In this document: one piece after another, positions 15,389-21,744 of the stretch
Layout of the letters: the number at the start of each line of letters is the position of its first letter
Numbering within the stretch: position 1 is the first letter of the stretch
IMG/VR virus record: IMGVR_UViG_3300032087_002232
Span: 1-23,949 of that record
Reading direction: 5' to 3' (one strand)
Length of the DNA stretch: 23,949 nt
DNA from: a virus
Made by a program: the position numbers and the translations under genes
The notes under the pieces: model-generated
The model's input: only the letters and a program-made list of their open reading frames with translations
Databases searched by the model: none
Told to the model about the DNA's origin: nothing

Positions 15389-15442
15389 TCCGTTGGGAGA
15401 ATATAATATTATTATTAAAAAAATATTTTGAGGATAAAGAAA

Positions 15443-15901
15443 TTAACTAAATAATCTGTCGTATTTGTCAATGTTAATTCTAATTTTATTTGCTAACCGT
15501 TCAAGGATAGTCTCATATCTTTGTTTGATTGTTACACGATGATAACCAAACATTTTACCAAGCTTGGTCCAGGCAAAACGATTTGCACGCAGCCACAAAA
15601 GCTTTCGTGCTTCTATAGGATTTTCAAATAATTCATCAGTGATTTCTAGAAGTAAATCAATCGCTAAATCATACCTGGTCATTTGTCTTGGACTTGCTCG
15701 TAAATGCAGTTTTGGTTTTTCATGGAAACCCCAGTCTGCTTTATCATAATAAGTTTCAAGCAACTTATACATTGTAGGACATCTGTTGTTATTTGGTTTA
15801 GCAATGAAGCGCTCGCAAAAAGCAGCGTCATATAAAATACTTTCAATCTCTTTTTCTAATTTAATTTTCTCTTCAATTATTCTTGTTAAATTTTTTTGCA
15901 T
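15443..15901 (-). CDS. DUF6362-like helix-turn-helix protein, 152 aa
   Basis: The C-terminal half (YDLAIDLLLEITDELF, then RKLLWLRANRFAWTKLGKMFGYHRVTIKQRYETILERLANKI) fits the DUF6362-type phage pattern, ending in a helix-turn-helix where FGYHRVTIKQRYE is the likely recognition helix. The N-terminal half is helical with a CERFIAKPNNNRCPTMYKLLETYY segment. I use ATG 15901; a GTG at 15916 would add five residues. The gene overlaps its upstream neighbour by 16 bases and ends 55 bases before the -35 of the late promoter, so a role as late-gene activator is possible, but this is inference. Confidence 0.75.
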   Translation of the reverse strand: MQKNLTRIIEEKIKLEKEIESILYDAAFCERFIAKPNNNRCPTMYKLLETYYDKADWGFHEKPKLHLRASPRQMTRYDLAIDLLLEITDELFENPIEARKLLWLRANRFAWTKLGKMFGYHRVTIKQRYETILERLANKIRINIDKYDRLFS

Positions 15902-16386
15902 CTTCGTAATACCCACGGATATTTGACATCGCTGTCTTTCATTTGATTAAGTTCCACTGTTGGCAAACTGGATAGCTTCTCTTCCAACTGATACTGGTCC
16001 AAATCAGGAAATTTATAGTTATGTTTAACTTCAGGCGAGACGTGCTGTTTTAAAGTTCTCCAGCCTCTGCTGGTGTTATATTTTTTGAAACCCAGGCTTT
16101 GAATAAAGGCTTTGTGCCTTGGCATATCAAATTTAAGATATGAACCAGTGTCCTCAATACTAATTAACTTTAATCCTTCGACCTCTATTTTGCTCAGCTT
16201 ATCTAAGCATTTTTGGACGGTTTCTAAGGATATTTGAAATTGACCAGCAATATTAACTAATCTAATGAACGATTTTAGCTCTTTTGCGTTAAATTGTTGG
16301 CAAATATAGCTGTAAATACGCCATTCTTGATTATCTAATGTTAATAAATTAAGAACTTTGGGGTCTGATATATAAAAACTAGCCAT
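15886..16386 (-). CDS. Winged-helix DNA-binding protein, 166 aa
   Basis: Residues about 18-100 look like a winged helix: EWRIYSYICQQFNAKELKSFIRLVNIAGQFQISLETVQKCLDKLSKIEVEGLKLISIEDTGSYLKFDMPRH, with the HTH at FQISLETVQKCLDKL and a strand pair as the wing, resembling replication-initiator or MarR-like N-domains. The rest (GWRTLKQHVSPEVKHNY and a Gln/Leu-rich tail) is unrecognised. It is the first leftward gene from the divergent control region and has an AAAGG Shine-Dalgarno sequence. It may be the opposing regulator of the switch or a replication initiator; the sequence does not decide. Confidence 0.7.
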   Translation of the reverse strand: MASFYISDPKVLNLLTLDNQEWRIYSYICQQFNAKELKSFIRLVNIAGQFQISLETVQKCLDKLSKIEVEGLKLISIEDTGSYLKFDMPRHKAFIQSLGFKKYNTSRGWRTLKQHVSPEVKHNYKFPDLDQYQLEEKLSSLPTVELNQMKDSDVKYPWVLRRCKKI

Positions 16387-16403
16387 TTATTTAACCTTTT
16401 TGC

Positions 16404-16431
16404 GAATTACCTGTTTCGACTTAATTGTCAA
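16404..16431 (-). promoter_or_regulatory. Leftward promoter of the divergent control region
   Basis: Perfect TTGACA (16431-16426), a 16-base spacer and TAATTC (16409-16404) on the minus strand, leading to the winged-helix gene with a leader of about 10 bases. Its -35 lies 4 bases from the central palindrome. Confidence 0.5.
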
Positions 16432-16434
16432 ATT

Positions 16435-16448
16435 AATATTGCAATATT
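16435..16448. promoter_or_regulatory. Perfect 14-bp palindrome between divergent promoters
   Basis: AATATTGCAATATT is its own reverse complement. It is flanked by GTCAA (16427-16431) and TTGAC (16447-16451), which form a second, outer inverted pair, so the full site spans about 16427-16451. It touches the -35 of both outward promoters and is a strong candidate operator for the lysogeny switch. Confidence 0.6.
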
Positions 16449-16474
16449 GACTTGTAGGCAAAAAGGAATATATC
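16447..16474 (+). promoter_or_regulatory. Rightward promoter of the repressor-like gene
   Basis: TTGACT (16447-16452), 16-base spacer, TATATC (16469-16474). The expected start site falls at or one base before ATG 16482, so the transcript may be leaderless. The spacer contains the motif GACT-3-AGGCAAAAA (16449-16464), which recurs at 18273-18288. Confidence 0.5.
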
Positions 16475-16481
16475 CGAGAAT

Positions 16482-17951
16482 ATGAGGAACAAACCTTTAC
16501 CAAAAGAAACTTTGGCAACACGTACATACGAAAAAGATAAAGTTTTTATTAATTACGAGCCAAGCGCACCAAACAGAGGCGCAATTCTAGTTTATTCTCA
16601 TTACCAACTTTACATGGGTGAAAAATCAGTTCTTGTTAAAATTTTTAACAAAAACAATAGAGACGAAACAATAATCACAAATATAATTTTAGAAGGTGGA
16701 GAAAGAGAAAAAGTTTATTATCAGGTTGTAAAAAGGCTTCCTCTTTTTCAACTAGATAAATTTAAAGAACATTGGAGTAAAGCAAAATTGCAAGTGATGT
16801 ATGCTAGACAAGAATTAGATGGAAAAAGAAAACCTACATTACTAGCTGGAAGAACAATTCCTGATGCTGTTAGAAAAAACGGTGAACTTGTTGAGATAAA
16901 AACAGACAATGAAAAACTTTTTGATTGGAAAGATGCAGGAAATTTTGTTTTTGCAAAATACACTCAACAATACAAATTAGCAAAAAATGTAAAAGTCAAT
17001 TTAGATAAAAAACAAAAAGAATTTATTGACCTAGGTATTTTTAATTACAGAAACGCTAATTCATTATTAGTTGATAAATTTAAAGCAGCAGAAGAATTTT
17101 TAAATTTAAACAAACTTGCAAAAAAATTAGGCTTTGCAGATACATCAATGATTACCAAACACTTAAATGGCGAAAGAGATATAACAAGAGAACAAGCAAT
17201 TCAGTATGGAGAATATTTTGGTTGCGACCCAGCAGATATTTTGTTTCCAAAACCATTAGTAAAAATTTGGGGTCATGTTGATTTTATACATGGAATAACC
17301 GCAGATGCTCGTTTTGTACAAGGTGAAGTAGCAGCTCAAGCTAAAGAAAATTTTAATGAGTGTCCAAGAGATATTTATAGACCAGATGTAAGAGCTGTAA
17401 AAGTTGTTTCTCCAGGTTCTTTTTTAGACAATCAGGTTTTGTTTTATTATGAAAGCAAACAAAATAAAGGAAAAGTGGGTGAGCTTTGTGTTGTAGGTAT
17501 AGAAACAGAAGAGCCAGATTTCGATTTTCATTCTAAAACTTACCACATTGGTATTTATGAAAACGTAAGAGGCAAAATAAAATTTGTAAATCCTGACCCA
17601 TACGCAGAAGGAAATTTTAAAGATTTAGTTATTAAAAATAATGCCTCAATATTTTTTTCATCACCTATCGTTGGAATTATAAATTTAAGTGTAGCAAAAG
17701 GTGCAAGAAAAAATTCTATAAATGCTTTTAAAAAAGCACAGCAAATACAAGAAAGGATTAGAGATATAGAAAATAGAAAATTAATTGAGCAGCAGGCACG
17801 TTTAAAAGTAAAAACCAAAATACAAGTTAAAGAACTTGAAAGAGCTATTAAAGAATTAGACAAATTTATTGGTGTTAAAAATAATGAATTAGATGATTTA
17901 AAATTTGAAGATGATTTACAAAATTTAAGAGAAGCGAAAAAAAGAAAATGA
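16482..17951 (+). CDS. Multi-domain repressor-like protein (XRE HTH, S24-like, coiled coil), 489 aa
   Basis: Four parts can be seen. Residues 1-190 are an unrecognised mixed alpha/beta, Lys-rich domain. Residues about 202-256 are an XRE-type HTH (NKLAKKLGFADTSMITKHLNGERDITREQAIQYGEYFGCDPADILF). Residues about 302-402 resemble the beta domain of S24/LexA-like repressors (RAVKVVSPGSFLDNQVLFYY, KVGELCVVGIET, KTYHIGIYENVRGKIKFVN, SSPIVGIINL), but the usual GDSM serine motif is degraded, so self-cleavage is doubtful. Residues about 410-489 are a charged coiled coil. A normal CI-type repressor is 200-240 aa, so this is twice the size. It heads the rightward operon behind the 16447 promoter and has no Shine-Dalgarno sequence. 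Probable master regulator; DNA target inferred to be the 16435 palindrome. Confidence 0.75.
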   Translation: MRNKPLPKETLATRTYEKDKVFINYEPSAPNRGAILVYSHYQLYMGEKSVLVKIFNKNNRDETIITNIILEGGEREKVYYQVVKRLPLFQLDKFKEHWSKAKLQVMYARQELDGKRKPTLLAGRTIPDAVRKNGELVEIKTDNEKLFDWKDAGNFVFAKYTQQYKLAKNVKVNLDKKQKEFIDLGIFNYRNANSLLVDKFKAAEEFLNLNKLAKKLGFADTSMITKHLNGERDITREQAIQYGEYFGCDPADILFPKPLVKIWGHVDFIHGITADARFVQGEVAAQAKENFNECPRDIYRPDVRAVKVVSPGSFLDNQVLFYYESKQNKGKVGELCVVGIETEEPDFDFHSKTYHIGIYENVRGKIKFVNPDPYAEGNFKDLVIKNNASIFFSSPIVGIINLSVAKGARKNSINAFKKAQQIQERIRDIENRKLIEQQARLKVKTKIQVKELERAIKELDKFIGVKNNELDDLKFEDDLQNLREAKKRK

Positions 17952-18241
17952 AAATAAAAAAAATAAAAAACATGGATTGTTATAATGCTAAAGACGCTGC
18001 AAGTTATTTAGAAATGCCTCGAACTACTTTTCAATATTATGTTTATGGAGATAAAACTTATAATCCAATTCAATTTACTGTTTTTAGAGGCAGACGCTGG
18101 TTTCCGATTGAATATTTAGATAAGTGGAACGAACAAGATAGCAACGTTCTTTATGCATACAAACGTAAAAGAAAAAAAGAACCAAAAAATTCAAACATTT
18201 TAGATTTTAAAAAAGCCGAAAAAGCCGAAAACGCCGACTAA
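17948..18241 (+). CDS. Excisionase/AlpA-like HTH protein, 97 aa
   Basis: Residues about 10-60 have the MerR-type HTH of excisionases and AlpA-like regulators: CYNAKDAASYLEMPRTTFQYYVYGDKTYNPIQF, then FRGRRWFPIEYLDKW as the wing. The tail is very basic (KRKRKKEPKNSN) and ends in a KAEKAENAD mini-repeat. It overlaps the 489-aa gene by 4 bases (ATGA); an internal ATG at 17972 is an alternative start. With an integrase in the same element, a recombination directionality role is plausible; the basic tail would help DNA bending. A regulator without excision function is the alternative. Confidence 0.75.
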   Translation: MKIKKIKNMDCYNAKDAASYLEMPRTTFQYYVYGDKTYNPIQFTVFRGRRWFPIEYLDKWNEQDSNVLYAYKRKRKKEPKNSNILDFKKAEKAENAD

Positions 18242-18272
18242 GACAAACAAACCTAACAAGCTAACATACTTA

Positions 18273-18321
18273 GACTGACAGGCAAAAATACATTGCGCAA
18301 CTGACTAGCAAATATTATTTG
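18273..18321 (+). promoter_or_regulatory. Control region upstream of the exonuclease gene
   Basis: The 86-base gap holds GACT-3-AGGCAAAAA (18273-18288), the same motif and spacing as in the 16447 promoter, and a 13-base palindrome CAAATA-T-TATTTG (18309-18321). A TATTAT (18313-18318) inside the palindrome lies 9 bases before ATG 18328; no good -35 is at the right distance (TTGCGC is 14 bases away). It is probably a regulated promoter for the recombination genes. Confidence 0.4.
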
Positions 18322-18327
18322 GTCGTT

Positions 18328-19356
18328 ATGTCAGATAATAAAATATTAAATCAAAATGTGTTGGAAGACCCATTATTAGATAATGAAATTCTTCCTGAGT
18401 TCGCAAAAAAACTTTCAATTACTCATTGGTCTCCTACTCAAGCATCATTAATTGATGCAGCATGGGTATTTAGATATTTAGTTTTAGACCAAATGCAGCG
18501 CAGACAGCTGCCAGCAAATTCTGCAATGAAAGCAGGTGTTGCTGCTGGAGAAGCAGTTCAAAATTTTTACAGCGATACTATTTATAAAATTGGTCCAAAT
18601 AAAAAATTACAAGCTTTTGAAAATTTTAAAAAAGGCAGAGATAAAAAAGATTTAATTACAGAAGCTGTAAATGAATTTCATGAATATCAAGCTGAAGATG
18701 TAAAAGACCAAGATAAAAAATTTAAATACCTGGAAGAACTTCCAGCAGTAATTAATAACAGTTTCCTTTGCATCGAGGAAATATTAGGCAGCGTGGGTTC
18801 TTTTAACTCCATCGTTGCCGAGCAATCAATCTCCATAACGCAAAAAAAGACATCACTTTTGATGCCGTTAACTGGACGTACCGACCTCACAGTTTTTGGT
18901 GTTTCTACTCTTTCACCTAGTGTCATCTGTGAGATGAAAACTCAGTGGAGCAAGCTCGGCAAAATTAAAAAGGACGGTAGCAGAAGTTTTATAAAAGTGT
19001 CTGCTCCAACGCTGCCTTCATTTAATCATTTAATGCAATGTGCATATTATGCAGCCTACTATGATTTCAAAGTGCCAGTGAAATTATTTTATGCAAATGC
19101 AAATGATTACAGAATATTCGATAGCAATAATTGTATTCACTTGACAGTCGAAGGAATGAAAAAATTATTCCAACAGTTGTTAAATATTTTTAAACGAAGA
19201 GAAAAACTTTTAGCAATGTACCAGGAGTTTGACCGTAACGTTATCATTACAAACATGATTGATAGTATTGATATGAACCGTGACCACCCATGGGCCTGGA
19301 ATAATATTGGCGAAGATAATTTAAAACTAGCGGAGGAACTATGGAAACTAAAATAA
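18328..19356 (+). CDS. PD-(D/E)XK exonuclease (RecB/lambda-exo type), 342 aa
   Basis: A nuclease of the RecB-like PD-(D/E)XK superfamily. D186 in GRTDLTVF, E202 and K204 in ICEMKTQW, and a Q237xxxY241 motif in HLMQCAYYAAYY form the catalytic core; the N-terminal WSPTQASLIDAAWVFRY segment is the usual helix before it. No Cys cluster for an iron-sulfur site. Such enzymes resect 5' ends to make 3' overhangs for an annealing protein, and the ERF-type annealer lies just downstream, so the two form a phage recombination pair. I use ATG 18328; a TTG at 18319 would add three residues. No Shine-Dalgarno sequence is present. The C-terminal third (residues 250-342) shows no further motif. Confidence 0.85.
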   Translation: MSDNKILNQNVLEDPLLDNEILPEFAKKLSITHWSPTQASLIDAAWVFRYLVLDQMQRRQLPANSAMKAGVAAGEAVQNFYSDTIYKIGPNKKLQAFENFKKGRDKKDLITEAVNEFHEYQAEDVKDQDKKFKYLEELPAVINNSFLCIEEILGSVGSFNSIVAEQSISITQKKTSLLMPLTGRTDLTVFGVSTLSPSVICEMKTQWSKLGKIKKDGSRSFIKVSAPTLPSFNHLMQCAYYAAYYDFKVPVKLFYANANDYRIFDSNNCIHLTVEGMKKLFQQLLNIFKRREKLLAMYQEFDRNVIITNMIDSIDMNRDHPWAWNNIGEDNLKLAEELWKLK

Positions 19357-19529
19357 GACGTGAAATCGTAAATGCAATGAAAGATTATCGTTTGCAAGAA
19401 TTTTACGACCAACATCAAAAACAAAAAGAACAAACCAGAAGATTACAAGACATCAGAGACTGGGTTGTAATCATCGCAGCAATAGGAGTGTTAATATGGG
19501 TCACAAAGACTTACTCATTGATACAATAA
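19341..19529 (+). CDS. Small membrane-anchored protein inside the exo-ERF operon, 62 aa
   Basis: A charged helix (RREIVNAMKDYRLQEFYDQHQKQKEQTRRLQDIRDW) is followed by one C-terminal membrane segment (VVIIAAIGVLIWVTKTYSL). GGAGG precedes ATG 19341, so it is translated despite overlapping the exonuclease end by 16 bases and the ERF start by 34. No family recognised. A cytoplasmic N-terminus with a C-terminal anchor is predicted; it could tether recombination proteins to the membrane or act in superinfection exclusion, but both are guesses. Confidence 0.75.
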   Translation: METKIRREIVNAMKDYRLQEFYDQHQKQKEQTRRLQDIRDWVVIIAAIGVLIWVTKTYSLIQ

Positions 19530-20071
19530 GCGACTTTAAAAAAGTCGAAGGAGGAACAGTTGCAATACATGGAAAAAATTATTCTACGGTTGCAACAAGA
19601 GTTGCAGTTGCAAGAAGAAATCTTGGAACGCAGCTAAGTATCCAAACATCTATAATTGATAAAGATGCAGATACAGTAACTGTAAAAGCAAAAGTTTTTA
19701 TTGATGGACGATTAATTGCAACAGGTATTGCAGAAGAAAACCGTAAAGCATCAAGAATAAACCAAACAAGTGCTGTAGAGAACTGTGAAACTAGTGCGAT
19801 AGGTCGTGCGCTTGCATTTAGTGGTTTGCAAGACAATAATATTGCATCAGCAGAAGAAGTTTCAGCTGCAATCGAGCAGCAAGACCAGAAGGTGAAGCAA
19901 CTCTTAAAGGATTTAGAGGCTATATCACACGCTGGCAATTATCAGGAATGGCTAACTAAAAACAAAGGCTACTTAGCGATTTTAAAAAAAGAAAATCCGC
20001 TGACGTATTCAAAGTTTCAAGAGCGCTACACTGAAATTAAATCTAAACTTAAATCCAATGGAGCTATCTAA
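19496..20071 (+). CDS. ERF-type single-strand annealing protein, 191 aa
   Basis: The family signature INQTSAVENCETSAIGRALAFSGL is at residues 88-111, preceded by the YSTVATRVAVARRNLGTQLSIQTSII block (29-54) and the VKAKVFIDGRLIATGIAEE strands (63-82). ERF proteins form rings on ssDNA and anneal complementary strands, working with the 5'-3' exonuclease encoded just upstream in recombination and probably genome circularisation or repair. The C-terminal 60 residues are helical and charged. AGGAG precedes ATG 19496. Length is typical for small phage members. Confidence 0.88.
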   Translation: MGHKDLLIDTISDFKKVEGGTVAIHGKNYSTVATRVAVARRNLGTQLSIQTSIIDKDADTVTVKAKVFIDGRLIATGIAEENRKASRINQTSAVENCETSAIGRALAFSGLQDNNIASAEEVSAAIEQQDQKVKQLLKDLEAISHAGNYQEWLTKNKGYLAILKKENPLTYSKFQERYTEIKSKLKSNGAI

Positions 20072-20073
20072 TT

Positions 20074-20298
20074 ATGGAAGATAACCAAAGCAAAAGAAAA
20101 GAACTTGGAATTGTAATTCCAGTTCCAACAAAAAATAATCCATCATCTTATGACCTAAAAGGTTCAATTATCATTGACGGTAAAAAATACAGAGTTGGTG
20201 GTTACAAAGCTGAAGCAAAAGCTGGCAGCAAACTCGGTGAAGGCAGTGTTTACTACTACTGGCATAGAGTTGAGCCGCTTGACGAGTTGGAGGCGTAA
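20074..20298 (+). CDS. Small beta-rich protein, possible nucleic-acid binder, 74 aa
   Basis: A 74-aa protein: LGIVIPVPTKNNPSSYDLKGSIIIDGKKYRVGGYKAEAKAGSKLGEGSVYYYWHRVEPL. The order of strands (KGSIIIDGKKYRVGGYKAE ... SVYYYWHRVEP) with Lys, Gly and aromatic residues resembles small OB-like ssDNA-binding phage proteins, but no named family was recognised. It follows the ERF gene by 2 bases, which supports a link to recombination or replication. Confidence 0.75.
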   Translation: MEDNQSKRKELGIVIPVPTKNNPSSYDLKGSIIIDGKKYRVGGYKAEAKAGSKLGEGSVYYYWHRVEPLDELEA

Positions 20299-20301
20299 AT
20301 T

Positions 20302-20472
20302 ATGGACGCTTCAAAATATAAATCGGTCGCTATCAATATAAAAACTTACAAGATGCTTGAGCAGCTTGCAGGTAAAAAATTTGAGTTGCCGATTAGTATG
20401 TCGAAGACGGTCGAGTTTTTTATTACTAAAGGTTTTGAGCAATATCAGAATGACGCAAGAAATAATAAATAA
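20302..20472 (+). CDS. Ribbon-helix-helix (Arc/CopG-like) DNA-binding protein, 56 aa
   Basis: ATG at 20302 follows a GGAGG Shine-Dalgarno sequence (9 bases away) and the frame runs 56 codons. The protein reads as a ribbon-helix-helix module: a strand KSVAINI, helix TYKMLEQLAGKKF, then LPISMSKTVEFFITKGFEQY, the typical turn and second helix. Such proteins act as dimeric repressors. No toxin gene is recognisable next to it, so a phage-internal regulator is more likely than an antitoxin. The next gene starts inside its end (23-base overlap). Confidence 0.7.
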   Translation: MDASKYKSVAINIKTYKMLEQLAGKKFELPISMSKTVEFFITKGFEQYQNDARNNK

Positions 20473-20731
20473 GCTGTTATCTGAAATAGAAGCTGAGAAG
20501 CAAAAGGAATATGGACCAGCATCTGTAGCTATGCAAAAAATTGCAGATGTTTGGTCTGTCCTTTTAGATAAAAAAATAAGACCTCACCAGGTGGCGCTGC
20601 TGTACGCAGCTGCCAAACTGGTTAGAGCAAATCATCAATACAAACAAGATAGTTACCTGGACTTAATGCAGTATGGCAAAATCGCAGAACAAATACATCG
20701 TGAAGACTGTTCGAAATTGGAAATTGAATAA
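20450..20731 (+). CDS. DUF6378-like small phage protein, 93 aa
   Basis: The protein matches the DUF6378-type pattern: EIEAEKQKEYGPASVAMQKIADVWSVLLDKKIRPHQVALLYAAAKLVRANHQYKQDSYLDLMQYGKIAEQI. This family is common in phages beside replication or nucleotide genes; function not established. ATG 20450 is chosen because the conserved region begins there; a longer in-frame ATG at 20357 would lie wholly inside the ribbon-helix-helix gene. No clear Shine-Dalgarno sequence, so coupling to the upstream gene is likely. Confidence 0.8.
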   Translation: MTQEIINKLLSEIEAEKQKEYGPASVAMQKIADVWSVLLDKKIRPHQVALLYAAAKLVRANHQYKQDSYLDLMQYGKIAEQIHREDCSKLEIE

Positions 20732-20741
20732 TGAAAAACCA

Positions 20742-20855
20742 ATGGACTACAAAACTTTTAAACTTTCATTGGAACTTTCTCATTACGATACTTTTGAAAA
20801 AGATGAGTGGTGTGCAGAACTTTATGAGGAATATGTAAATGGCGGAGATAATTAA
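20742..20855 (+). CDS. Very small acidic protein, 37 aa (start uncertain)
   Basis: MDYKTFKLSLELSHYDTFEKDEWCAELYEEYVNGGDN is acidic and may be helical. An in-frame ATG at 20673 would make it 60 aa but overlap the DUF6378-like gene by 59 bases. No Shine-Dalgarno sequence supports either start. It overlaps the next start by 17 bases, which fits the gene packing here. An alternative 35-aa frame from 20731 looks less protein-like. Function unknown. Confidence 0.45.
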   Translation: MDYKTFKLSLELSHYDTFEKDEWCAELYEEYVNGGDN

Positions 20856-21105
20856 TTTTCCAGGAGTAAAAAATAAGCAAGTCAAAAAGCAACAGATGCT
20901 CATACAAATTTGTACGAATACCGTAGAAGCAATTTTACAAATGCCACACTGGGAGGCAGTCACATTACAAAAACAAGAACTGGAAGTTTTAGCAGATTTT
21001 GGAGAAACAATAAGTTTCTCACCTGACGTAGCGTCAAAGCTAATTTCATTATTAGCAAATCAAATACTCAAACAAACATTAGAGGAGGATTTTATATGCG
21101 AGTAA
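20839..21105 (+). CDS. Unknown helical protein, 88 aa
   Basis: An 88-aa protein starting MAEIINFPGVKN, the short hydrophobic-Pro start often seen in phage early proteins, then helices (KQQMLIQICTNTVEAILQMPHW; DVASKLISLLANQILKQTL) and an acidic end. GAGGA lies 8-12 bases before ATG 20839. No family recognised. Confidence 0.7.
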   Translation: MAEIINFPGVKNKQVKKQQMLIQICTNTVEAILQMPHWEAVTLQKQELEVLADFGETISFSPDVASKLISLLANQILKQTLEEDFICE

Positions 21106-21356
21106 GAAGAAGTTATAATTCATTACACACAAAAGATTTTTGCAATCCAAAAACTGGACCTTGGCAAAAATTAAACGACAGCAACTGGTACATTAAAAAA
21201 TATAAAGGACAGCTCCAATTCTATATTGGCTTCAGTTCTTTTTACCAGGCAATGCCTGATAAGTGTTTTTACACAACGATTGAAAATAGTCGTGAGCTTA
21301 ACAAAGAACAAATGTTGCAACAATTACAGCAGTTTAAGGAGGCAAATAATGGGTAA
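21096..21356 (+). CDS. Unknown aromatic-rich small protein, 86 aa
   Basis: An 86-aa basic protein with many aromatic residues (CNPKTGPWQKLNDSNWYIKKYKGQLQFYIGFSSFYQAMPDKCFYTTIENS) and a Gln-rich helical tail. The strands with Trp, Tyr and Lys suggest a small beta domain. The AGAGGAGG Shine-Dalgarno sequence before ATG 21096 is one of the strongest in the early region, so it is probably made in quantity. It overlaps the previous gene by 10 bases. No family recognised. Confidence 0.75.
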   Translation: MRVRRSYNSLHTKDFCNPKTGPWQKLNDSNWYIKKYKGQLQFYIGFSSFYQAMPDKCFYTTIENSRELNKEQMLQQLQQFKEANNG

Positions 21357-21744
21357 GTCACATTCAATAGAACAAAAATCATTTAATGCAGTTGTTGGAG
21401 TAAATCTAAAATTTCTTAGACACAAAAACAAAATGTCTATGAATGATGTTGCTAATCATATTGGTGTTAGGTGGCAGCAAATCTTTAAATATGAAAACGG
21501 TAGTAACCAATTAAGTTTATTTAGAGCAGCACAGTTTTGCAGATTATTTAATATTAGAATGAATGAGCTTGCAGACCCAGACTTGCAGCCAAAGCATCTG
21601 GCGATGGCAGAATGTAAAGTTTTGAATCATGGAATGGTAAAAGCAAAAGATTTTATGGATAGCCTGGACTACTACAAATCAGTTGATGAACAACTTAAAC
21701 GTGATGATTTTTTGGAGGGATTAAAAAATGGCAAGGATAATTAA
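21349..21744 (+). CDS. XRE-family HTH regulator (Cro/CI-like), 131 aa
   Basis: Residues about 13-68 are a standard XRE HTH: NAVVGVNLKFLRHKNKMSMNDVANHIGVRWQQIFKYENGSNQLSLFRAAQFCRLFNIRMNELA, with VANHIGVRWQQIFKYENG as helices 2 and 3. The C-terminal 60 residues are helical, with no peptidase domain. ATG 21349 has AAGGAGG 6 bases before it; longer in-frame starts lie inside the preceding gene. It resembles alphaproteobacterial phage regulators of the short Cro-like kind, and may oppose the 489-aa protein at the switch operators or tune the late promoter. Confidence 0.88.
   Translation: MGKSHSIEQKSFNAVVGVNLKFLRHKNKMSMNDVANHIGVRWQQIFKYENGSNQLSLFRAAQFCRLFNIRMNELADPDLQPKHLAMAECKVLNHGMVKAKDFMDSLDYYKSVDEQLKRDDFLEGLKNGKDN

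Noticed and set aside
17555-17863. Minus-strand frame with Ser/Leu/Phe/Ile-rich, membrane-like composition
   Set aside because: The composition arises from reading Lys/Glu/Asn codons of the 489-aa gene backwards.
19579-19938. Minus-strand 119-codon frame in the ERF gene
   Set aside because: Antisense to a recognised family gene; Ser/Ala/Cys-rich shadow.
20357-20449. Longer start for the DUF6378-like protein
   Set aside because: It lies inside the ribbon-helix-helix gene in another frame and adds a Ser/Arg/Leu-rich stretch unlike the family.
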